A stretch of DNA of 22,826 nt, taken from positions 1 through 22,826 of the IMG/VR virus record IMGVR_UViG_3300033153_002282; one strand, given 5' to 3'. Of this stretch, positions 6,794 to 12,566 are shown piece by piece; position 1 is the first letter of the stretch, and each line of letters begins with the position of its first letter. Under the pieces are notes generated by a model. It searched no databases, was not told the origin of the DNA, and saw only the letters and a list, made by a program, of their open reading frames with translations. Source of the DNA: a virus. Position numbers and translations under genes: made by a program.

Positions 6794-8550
6794 GGCCGAA
6801 CACGATCCATTGCGGCGATGCGCTCGAATGGCTTAAAACGCTGCCGGATGAGTGCGTTCAGTGTTGCGTTACGTCTCCGCCTTATTGGGGACTGCGCGAC
6901 TATGGCGTCAAGGGCCAACTCGGCCTTGAGAAAACGCCAGAGGAATATGTCGAGACGATGACAGAAGTCTTTCGAGAAGTCCGCCGCGTCCTGCGCAAAG
7001 ACGGGGTTTGCTTCATAAACCTTGGGGATTCATATTTTGGTAGCGGGAAGGGATTGTATAGGGATGGCAGGTCACATGGCACGGAAGGAAAAAAGCAAAG
7101 AACTAACGCCGGGAGCATCGGAGTAAGGCATGGGCCTTCTTGTGACATTTCCGACACAATCCCACAAGATTGTCCATTGCATGATTCGATTTGGAACCAT
7201 CCCTGTGATGGGTGTCAAGCGGCTTCCGTTCTCCACAGTCTGCACAAAGATCGTTCTGTCGCTTCTGCACCAAGCGGCGATTCACGCGCCCCCAGCCAGG
7301 CGCATACGGAATCTGCGCACGACCATCTTCCCAAGTCCCGCTCTTCGGGCCAGAAACCGACTCGCCAATCATTTTCCGCCAAGCAGGATCAGCAGCATAT
7401 ACAAGCCCCCTCTCGCGAGCAGCATCCCGCATCTCAACTGTCCAGGCCTGACGAATCTTCTCAGCGACACCGGGAAGCGAGCCACCAGTCGGATAATTCT
7501 TTTTCTTCCCCGCCGTTGCCTGCCTCATGCACTCGCGATGCTCCGCAGTCCGAACATATGATTTCTGTCCCTGGCGTTTCTCCGAAAGACGTTCTTTCCA
7601 TGTCGGGTCAGCACGCCAACAGGCTCGACAGTATTGCGACTGCCGGTGCATTCGCTGCCCACACATCGGGCATGGCCTTGAGTTCTTGTCCATACCGACA
7701 TTTTACCATACCGTTCCATCACTGTCAACTCAAGCCCAAAGACCTCGTAGGCATACCCTGGCGGCTCGCCTTCGCACTCCAGGCCGATGGCTGGTGGCTG
7801 CGCTCAGACATCATCTGGCATAAACCAAACCCCATGCCCGAATCCGTCACAGACCGCCCGACCAAGTCCCATGAGTATATCTTCCTAATGAGCAAGGCGG
7901 CGAAATACTACTATGATGCCGAGGCGATAAAAGAGTCTCAGATTACGCCGCTCGACACAAAAGCACACCAGACATTTGGCGCACCCGGAGGCAAGGCAGA
8001 AAAAGTGTACGGTGCGAAAGTAAGTGGGAATAAATGGGAGCCAAGCGGCTCCCGCAACAAGCGCGATGTCTGGACTATCGCCACTCACCCATTCAAAGAG
8101 GCCCACTACGCGACATTCCCGCCGAAACTCATCGAGCCGTGCATTAAGACCGGAACGTCTGAGCGCGGGTGCTGCCAACGATGCGGTGCGCCGCATACAA
8201 GAATAGTCGAAAAGGGGAACCTGGTTCCAGACAACCCCGGTTACAAGCCTAGGGGGAACAAGCGCGGCGGCTCTTTTGTGAAGAATGCCATGACACCTGC
8301 CGGGAGTTCTCAAGGGCATCCCAACTTTCACTATGAGCAGACAACTGTGGGTTGGCAACAATCTTGCAAATGTGATGATGGAAAACCCCAGCCCTGTATC
8401 ATACTCGACCCGTTTATGGGCTCAGGCACAACGGCTATGGTCGCACAGGGACTTGGCCGTGACTTCATAGGCTGCGAACTCAACCCCAACAACGTGAAAA
8501 TGGCAAAGCGGCGCATCTTCGGGCCACTGTATGCAGGAGCAATATCTTGA
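6790..8550 (+). CDS. DNA methyltransferase (SPPY class) interrupted in frame by an antisense HNH gene
   Basis: This encodes 586 residues from GTG 6790 (GTGA overlap, AGGAAGG at 6775-6781). Motif IV is SPPYWGLRDYG at residues 29-39, and motif I is DPFMGSGTT at 540-548 near the C-terminus. This order defines the beta class that methylates the amino group of adenine or cytosine. The body between them is canonical (LKPKDLVGIPWRLAFALQADG, then IIWHKPNP) and includes cysteine pairs near CCQRCGAPH. However, residues about 112-312 do not look like a folded domain: they are rich in Ser, Pro, His, Gln and Arg. They coincide with the HNH gene on the other strand. Without this part the protein would have about 390 residues, normal for the family. 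It could modify phage DNA against restriction. Whether it is active with the insert is unknown. Confidence 0.85.
   Translation: MRPNTIHCGDALEWLKTLPDECVQCCVTSPPYWGLRDYGVKGQLGLEKTPEEYVETMTEVFREVRRVLRKDGVCFINLGDSYFGSGKGLYRDGRSHGTEGKKQRTNAGSIGVRHGPSCDISDTIPQDCPLHDSIWNHPCDGCQAASVLHSLHKDRSVASAPSGDSRAPSQAHTESAHDHLPKSRSSGQKPTRQSFSAKQDQQHIQAPSREQHPASQLSRPDESSQRHREASHQSDNSFSSPPLPASCTRDAPQSEHMISVPGVSPKDVLSMSGQHANRLDSIATAGAFAAHTSGMALSSCPYRHFTIPFHHCQLKPKDLVGIPWRLAFALQADGWWLRSDIIWHKPNPMPESVTDRPTKSHEYIFLMSKAAKYYYDAEAIKESQITPLDTKAHQTFGAPGGKAEKVYGAKVSGNKWEPSGSRNKRDVWTIATHPFKEAHYATFPPKLIEPCIKTGTSERGCCQRCGAPHTRIVEKGNLVPDNPGYKPRGNKRGGSFVKNAMTPAGSSQGHPNFHYEQTTVGWQQSCKCDDGKPQPCIILDPFMGSGTTAMVAQGLGRDFIGCELNPNNVKMAKRRIFGPLYAGAIS
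7103..7693 (-). CDS. HNH homing-type endonuclease nested antisense in the methyltransferase
   Basis: This encodes 196 residues and is the only minus-strand gene I can support. The start is ATG at 7693-7691, with an in-frame TAA 12 bases upstream. An N-terminal zinc finger has C8, C11, C22 and C25. The middle has basic helical segments that resemble NUMOD-type DNA-binding repeats (for example MIGESVSGPKSGTWEDGR). The C-terminal HNH core has C150 and C153, the DTHHRDG motif (H162, H163), N175 and CRKCHKKAH (C180, C183, H184), so the catalytic and zinc residues are complete. It stops just inside the conserved TNAG segment of the methyltransferase. HNH enzymes of this type nick or cut DNA and spread their own genes. 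No ribosome binding site is seen; it may be translated as a leaderless message. Confidence 0.88.
   Translation of the reverse strand: MDKNSRPCPMCGQRMHRQSQYCRACWRADPTWKERLSEKRQGQKSYVRTAEHRECMRQATAGKKKNYPTGGSLPGVAEKIRQAWTVEMRDAARERGLVYAADPAWRKMIGESVSGPKSGTWEDGRAQIPYAPGWGRVNRRLVQKRQNDLCADCGERKPLDTHHRDGSKSNHAMDNLVGLCRKCHKKAHALLRCSRR
7700..7728 (-). promoter_or_regulatory. near-consensus sigma70 promoter for the HNH gene
   Basis: On the minus strand TTGACA (7728-7723) is a perfect -35 box. After a 17-base spacer, TAAAAT (7705-7700) matches the -10 consensus at five of six positions. TGG directly before it is an extended -10 element. With normal geometry the first transcribed base is 7693, the A of the HNH ATG, so the message would have no leader. 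Confidence 0.75.
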
Positions 8551-10973
8551 AGCTATTCACTGACACCCTGATAGATGATGAACTGAGAATAGAACACGAT
8601 TCCGTCAAGAGCGGGGTCGCGCGATACAAGCGGCTCGTCAAGGAAACCGAAGGACGCGGCGAGGGCGCATCGCTCAAGGCATCTGAACGCCTGTTGGTCT
8701 ACTGGTTCAAGGCTTTCCGCAGGCGCGTCCGCAAGGAACGCCGCGCTTGTGAGAAACGCCAGGCCGGAATTGGACGCGGCGTCTACGGCCAATACATGCG
8801 AATCCTCGATACCAGCCAGGCCACCGTTATTGCCATGCACACCGTACTCGGAATATGCCTTACCGAGCCGGCAGGCATCCATACCACGAAAGTCGTGCTT
8901 GCCATCGGACGCAACCTCTGCGCTCACATGGCGCGCAAACGCTTCAAGCATACTGACCATGATTCATGGAATGCACTGATGCACGCCAACAGGAAGCAAG
9001 CCAAGCCCAGGGACGTACTCAAGGTTGCTCGCAAGTTCTTCCCCGACGAAGTGTGGCCGCTACGGGTGCAGGGCAAAATAGGCGGGACCCTGCTCAAGCT
9101 ACTCACCGGCGTTGCGACTGTGCCGGACGCCACCGGCCACCACCATCCCGCGTTCGATATTTACGATGTGCGCAGGGGACGCCGCACTTACTATTACATC
9201 CGCCTCACCCCGGAAGCGGATAAGATTATCCGCGACGGGCACGCCTATCGGCAAGTCCTGCGCCCCACCTTTCAGCCGATGGTTGTCCGGCCTCTCGCGT
9301 GGACGCAAGATAACCCCGGCGGCTACCTCAGTCACAAGGTGCCCATCATCAAGAGGCTGCGTCGCCATCGCACCAATGTCGAAGTCGTGAACGACACGGT
9401 ACTGTCAGCCGTGAACGTCCTGGGCGCGACCCCGTGGCGCATCAACAAACGCATCCTCAAAGTCGCCCAAGCCCTGCGAGACCAGGGCGGCAATGTCCCC
9501 GGCATACCGCGCATGACCAAAATAGAACCGCCACCTGTCCCTCCGGACTTTACTACCAACATTGACGCGAGGAAGGCATGGAAGCGTGAGGCTGCGATCA
9601 TCCACGGACGCAACGTTGGACTCAAAGGTGAACGGGTTGTGGCCTGGCACAAGCTCGACATTGCTGATCGCTTCAAGGATTACGAACGCATCTACTTCCC
9701 GCACGACCTGGATTTCCGGGGCCGCGCCTACGCGCTCCCGCTGTTCCTGAATCATCAGGGTGACGACCTGTGCCGGGGCCTGTTGGAGTTCGCAGAGGCA
9801 AAATCGGTATCCATGGACGACAGTGCAAAGCGTTGGCTCGGCGTACACATGGCAAATTGCTGCGGTGTGGACAAGGTTTCACTCGACGACAGGGATCAAT
9901 GGGCGCGCGACAACAGGCATCGCTTTCTTGCATGGAGCATGAATCCACTCGATTGCAGCGATTGGCTTGAGGTAGACAAACCCTTCCAGGCACTCGCCAC
10001 CGCCTTTGCAATGCACGACCTGCCCGACGCCGCTTCGCGCCTCCCAATCCAAGTTGACGGTTCCAACAACGCACTCCAGCACTACGGCGCCATGCTCAGA
10101 TGCCCTGTTACCGCCGCCATGGTCAACCTCGTGCCGGGCGATATGCCTGCCGATGTCTACGCCGATGTTGCAGAGAGCACCCGCCAGCTTGTGGCCGCTG
10201 ACGCCGCCGCCGACCACTCTTGCGCCCTGAAGCTCGAAGGCTGGATAACGCGCAAGGTGGTCAAGCAGACGGTTATGACCTCTGTCTATGGCGTTACCGC
10301 GGTCGGCGCACGCCGGCAAATCCACGAATGGCTCGTCAAGGCAGGATTTGTTGACCGCGAACTCTACAATATCACCAAGTACCTTGGCGGGATTGCCCGC
10401 AAGGCCCTTGCTCGCGTCTGCGCCGCTGCATACGAGGCCATGCTCTGGCTCACCAAGTGCGCCCGCCTCATTGCCAGAGATAAAAGGAACAAAAAGAAGG
10501 AGATTGTCTACAAGGGCCAGACCGTGCGCTGGGCAACCCCGCTCGGGATGCGTGTCGAGCAGCCGTACAGGGACACGAAATCATTCAGAATCGACACCAT
10601 CCTCCACAGATTACAAATCAATGAGGTCACGAACGACGCCCCGCCCCGCACATCCCGGCAAATCAACGGGTTCGCGCCAAACTTTGTACACAGCATAGAT
10701 GGCGCACACATGATGCTGACGGCGAATAGCGCGCATGAGGCGGATATAGCCTTTGCACAGGTCTTCGACTCATTCTGGACGCACGCAGCGGACATGGATA
10801 CGCTATCACGGCTGCTGCGTGAATCCTTCGTCAAGTTGCACGAAGTGCCATTGCTGGGCGATCTGTACCGGCAGATGCAGGCAGAGTATCCCGACCGGAA
10901 GTTCCCGCCCCCGCCGGAGACGGGGGACTTTGACGTAAGGCAAGTGCTGGATTCGGACTATTCCTTCAGTTGA
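8547..10973 (+). CDS. single-subunit T7-type RNA polymerase
   Basis: This encodes 808 residues (T7: 883), shorter at the N-terminus. The start is TTG 8547, overlapping the methyltransferase stop (TTGA), with AGGAG at 8534-8538. No ATG is available nearby in frame. Family landmarks in order: NPGGYLSHKVPIIKR, FPHDLDFRGRAYALPLF, motif A QVDGSNNALQHYGAML (D504), motif B RKVVKQTVMTSVYG (K573, Y581, spaced by 8 as in T7), motif C QVFDSFWTHAAD (D741), and the C-terminal foot LDSDYSFS comparable to T7 DFAFA. Both catalytic aspartates are present. The His that normally precedes the motif C Asp is Phe740. It would transcribe phage middle and late genes from its own promoters and suggests an Autographiviridae-like phage. 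Confidence 0.95.
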   Translation: MKLFTDTLIDDELRIEHDSVKSGVARYKRLVKETEGRGEGASLKASERLLVYWFKAFRRRVRKERRACEKRQAGIGRGVYGQYMRILDTSQATVIAMHTVLGICLTEPAGIHTTKVVLAIGRNLCAHMARKRFKHTDHDSWNALMHANRKQAKPRDVLKVARKFFPDEVWPLRVQGKIGGTLLKLLTGVATVPDATGHHHPAFDIYDVRRGRRTYYYIRLTPEADKIIRDGHAYRQVLRPTFQPMVVRPLAWTQDNPGGYLSHKVPIIKRLRRHRTNVEVVNDTVLSAVNVLGATPWRINKRILKVAQALRDQGGNVPGIPRMTKIEPPPVPPDFTTNIDARKAWKREAAIIHGRNVGLKGERVVAWHKLDIADRFKDYERIYFPHDLDFRGRAYALPLFLNHQGDDLCRGLLEFAEAKSVSMDDSAKRWLGVHMANCCGVDKVSLDDRDQWARDNRHRFLAWSMNPLDCSDWLEVDKPFQALATAFAMHDLPDAASRLPIQVDGSNNALQHYGAMLRCPVTAAMVNLVPGDMPADVYADVAESTRQLVAADAAADHSCALKLEGWITRKVVKQTVMTSVYGVTAVGARRQIHEWLVKAGFVDRELYNITKYLGGIARKALARVCAAAYEAMLWLTKCARLIARDKRNKKKEIVYKGQTVRWATPLGMRVEQPYRDTKSFRIDTILHRLQINEVTNDAPPRTSRQINGFAPNFVHSIDGAHMMLTANSAHEADIAFAQVFDSFWTHAADMDTLSRLLRESFVKLHEVPLLGDLYRQMQAEYPDRKFPPPPETGDFDVRQVLDSDYSFS

Positions 10974-10987
10974 AAGGAGGTAACTCC

Positions 10988-11272
10988 ATGACTGACCAAG
11001 AGTTGAAGGAGATTCGGGATTGGTTAGACAGGCCCCATCCCATGAGGAGTCGAGAAATCATTATCAATCTCCTCGGAGAGATCGACCGGCTGAGGGCCGA
11101 GCGCCAGTGGATCAGCGTCAAGGACAGGATGCCAGAAGAAGGCATAGGTGTCTTTGGTGCTAGGCCCAATGACGATAAGACTTATGATGTATCCGTTAAA
11201 ACGATGTCAGCCGATGACGTGCTCGATTATGGCTACACCCACTGGATGCCGCTGCTCGCCCCGCCCAAGTAA
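10988..11272 (+). CDS. DUF551 domain protein
   Basis: This encodes 94 residues. ATG 10988 is chosen because AGGAGGT at 10976-10982 fits it; the frame opens slightly earlier, inside the RNA polymerase gene. Residues 1-40 are a helical leader beginning MTDQELKEIRDWL. Residues 41-92 are the DUF551 pattern: WISVKDRMPEEG at the front and YTHWMPLLAPP at the end. DUF551 proteins are common in phages, and their role is not known. It follows the RNA polymerase by 14 bases and closes the early or middle block before the noncoding region. Confidence 0.85.
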   Translation: MTDQELKEIRDWLDRPHPMRSREIIINLLGEIDRLRAERQWISVKDRMPEEGIGVFGARPNDDKTYDVSVKTMSADDVLDYGYTHWMPLLAPPK

Positions 11273-11280
11273 TCCACCGG

Positions 11281-11289
11281 TTATCCACA
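11281..11289 (+). other. DnaA box
   Basis: TTATCCACA is an exact match to the strongest E. coli DnaA box. It is the only exact copy that I saw in the window. It also forms the left part of a small dyad, CCACA (11285-11289) with TGTGG (11297-11301). Confidence 0.45.
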
Positions 11290-11377
11290 ACAGCCGTGTG
11301 GTGGAATCCCCCACGCCCCCTCTCTGTGTGGGAAAATCCTACACATTGCCATAACTCCCATCATACCAACGCCAGAA

Positions 11378-11400
11378 GTGTCTCACAGGTTTTGAGACAC
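11378..11400 (+). terminator. terminator-like hairpin
   Basis: GTGTCTCA (11378-11385) and TGAGACAC (11393-11400) are a perfect 8-base inverted repeat with a 7-base loop. A T run (CCATTTT) follows about 10 bases later, which is weaker than a standard rho-independent terminator. It could end early transcription or bind a regulator. Confidence 0.4.
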
Positions 11401-11452
11401 CCGTTCCATTTTGATAATAAATGGGGGACTTATGCCCATTTACCTCCGTAGA

Positions 11453-11473
11453 GTGGGGAGAAATTCCCCGGTT
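11453..11473 (+). repeat. direct repeat copy 1, with inner dyad
   Basis: This 21-base unit matches copy 2 at 19 of 21 positions and has GGGGA and TCCCC arms that can pair. A degenerate third unit lies upstream at 11420-11440, with arms AATGGG and CCCATT. Confidence 0.6.
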
Positions 11474-11475
11474 GG

Positions 11476-11496
11476 GTGGGGAGAAACTCCCCGATT
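11476..11496 (+). repeat. direct repeat copy 2, with inner dyad
   Basis: This is the second copy, starting 23 bases after copy 1. Its arms GGGGAG and CTCCCC pair perfectly around AAA. Two units one or two helical turns apart could be operator sites, iterons or RNA hairpins in the leader of the gene at 11533. Confidence 0.6.
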
Positions 11497-11532
11497 CACC
11501 CATTGTGTCGCATTTTGGAACACGAGGCGAAT

Positions 11533-12102
11533 ATGCAGCGACATGTCTATGTCTTCTTCGCCACTGGCCGCTCCAAGCAGGTCAAACGCCGATATGGCCT
11601 TGTCTCATGGCTTGTCCGCGTCCTCACCTTCAGCCCTATCTGCCATTGCATGATCGGGTTCGACGGTGTTGTCCTCGACCCCGGCCTTGACGGAGTGCGA
11701 TATTGGGCGCCGATAGATGGATTTATCAGGCATTACCCGTCTCTTTATGCCCTATTTCGCGTTCCTGTGCCCTATGGGCTCGATCTAGACTTCTTCAGGC
11801 CCAATGTAGGCGTCCCCCAGCCGATCTTCCCCAGGCTGCTTAGACTGCTTCTGTGGGGCCGTGGGCCATGGATATACGACTGCCTGTGCGTTGCGCTCTC
11901 GTGCCTTCACGCCGCAGGCGTGCCCGCCAAGCAGCACATTAGCACCCCTGCCGGCCTCTACCGCTGGCTCAGAAAGAAAGGCTATGCCTATGCCTGCCAT
12001 GCCGGGCGGACAGAAGAATCCTTCCGCGATGCCGCGAGACACCTTTGGCTTAATCGAATGGCTCGACGAGAAGCTCTGCCCACCAAAGCTGCCAAGCCCT
12101 AA
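11533..12102 (+). CDS. possible permuted papain-like cysteine hydrolase, unknown role
   Basis: This encodes 189 residues from ATG 11533 with a modest GAGG at 11524-11527. An early basic segment is followed by SPICHCMIGFDGVVLDPGLDG (H38) and, much later, WIYDCLCVALSCLHAAG (C117), then a TPAGLYRWLRKKG helix. A histidine with a following beta-strand placed before the nucleophilic cysteine is the layout of circularly permuted NlpC/P60 or LRAT-like enzymes. The H38 and C117 pair is my inference, and no third residue is assigned. It sits in front of the connector gene, where podophages often carry small unknown or virion-associated proteins. It might cut a peptide or lipid bond, but this is not shown. 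Confidence 0.55.
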   Translation: MQRHVYVFFATGRSKQVKRRYGLVSWLVRVLTFSPICHCMIGFDGVVLDPGLDGVRYWAPIDGFIRHYPSLYALFRVPVPYGLDLDFFRPNVGVPQPIFPRLLRLLLWGRGPWIYDCLCVALSCLHAAGVPAKQHISTPAGLYRWLRKKGYAYACHAGRTEESFRDAARHLWLNRMARREALPTKAAKP

Positions 12103-12208
12103 AGAATTGAGTACCGAAGACGGCAGGATTACTTACGCAATGCACATGGGCCAACGGGACCTGATAACCAACCTGAAGACCCGCATGGCGCGCGAAGGAG
12201 GAGGATGA
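12029..12208 (+). CDS. small hypothetical protein before the connector
   Basis: The conserved-looking part starts at ATG 12029 (59 residues: MPRDTFGLIEWLDEKLCPP, then TEDGRITYAMHMGQRDL). In-frame ATGs at 11999 and 11984 are alternatives; 11984 has AGAAAGG close upstream, so the true start is uncertain. It overlaps the end of the gene at 11533. It looks like the short helical proteins often found upstream of podophage portal genes. The function is unknown. Confidence 0.6.
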   Translation: MPRDTFGLIEWLDEKLCPPKLPSPKELSTEDGRITYAMHMGQRDLITNLKTRMAREGGG

Positions 12209-12209
12209 T

Positions 12210-12566
12210 ATGGGTGGTGATATATCCGCAGGAACAGCGGTAAGGGAACTTGGCCGCGGTACAGAATCATTAGGTATCCCGAGCGGCGGGGAGGTAGCGC
12301 GCCAAGGTGAGCGGTTTCGCAAAGAACACAAGCGCGTTTGGCACAAGATCAAGGGTGTGTTTGTGCCAGTTTACCCAGAACAAGAACCCATCAATATTGA
12401 ATTTCCCGAGCAAGAAGAGCCAGAACCACTGGTTGACGAAGAAGAGGCCAGCAATCTCGCACGGCAACGCAGGGCACTTGAAGCCAGGCGCAGGGGCCGC
12501 AGTTCGCTTCGCATCGACAACCCGGCTATGGCTACCAGCTTTGGTTCAGGATTGAGAATTCCCTAG
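12210..12566 (+). CDS. small head-region protein of unknown function
   Basis: This encodes 118 residues from ATG 12210 with GGAGGAGG directly upstream. The N-terminal half is glycine-rich and then basic (RFRKEHKRVWHKIKG). The middle is very acidic (EFPEQEEPEPLVDEEE). The end reads RRRGRSSLRIDNP and GSGLRIP, a tail that I associate with small phage proteins next to portal genes. It ends at the base before the connector start, so the two are translated together. It may be a head completion or minor virion protein. Confidence 0.65.
   Translation: MGGDISAGTAVRELGRGTESLGIPSGGEVARQGERFRKEHKRVWHKIKGVFVPVYPEQEPINIEFPEQEEPEPLVDEEEASNLARQRRALEARRRGRSSLRIDNPAMATSFGSGLRIP

Larger units (their letters stand above)
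11273..11532 (+). other. noncoding control region (candidate origin or regulatory region)
   Basis: This 260-base stretch is the longest without a gene. It holds a perfect DnaA box, small dyads around it, a 7-base-loop hairpin at 11378-11400, an AT-rich spot (TTTTGATAATAAAT, 11409-11422), and three GGGG-led dyads between 11420 and 11493. It follows the RNA polymerase and DUF551 genes and precedes the structural genes. Replication initiation, transcription termination and late promoter activity are all possible from this content. Confidence 0.45.

Noticed and set aside
7103-7728. Group I intron or intein carrying the HNH gene
   Set aside because: The HNH gene fills nearly the whole insert, leaving no room for a ribozyme, and it is on the opposite strand. 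An intein would be in the same frame and strand, with Cys or Ser and HN splice residues, which are absent.
11420-11496. CRISPR array
   Set aside because: There are only two good repeat copies, with a gap of 2 bases between them, and no spacer regularity.
11411-11653. Open frames starting in the noncoding region (11411 and 11421)
   Set aside because: They run through the dyad repeats and into the gene at 11533 in other frames, with no ribosome binding site and no protein-like composition.
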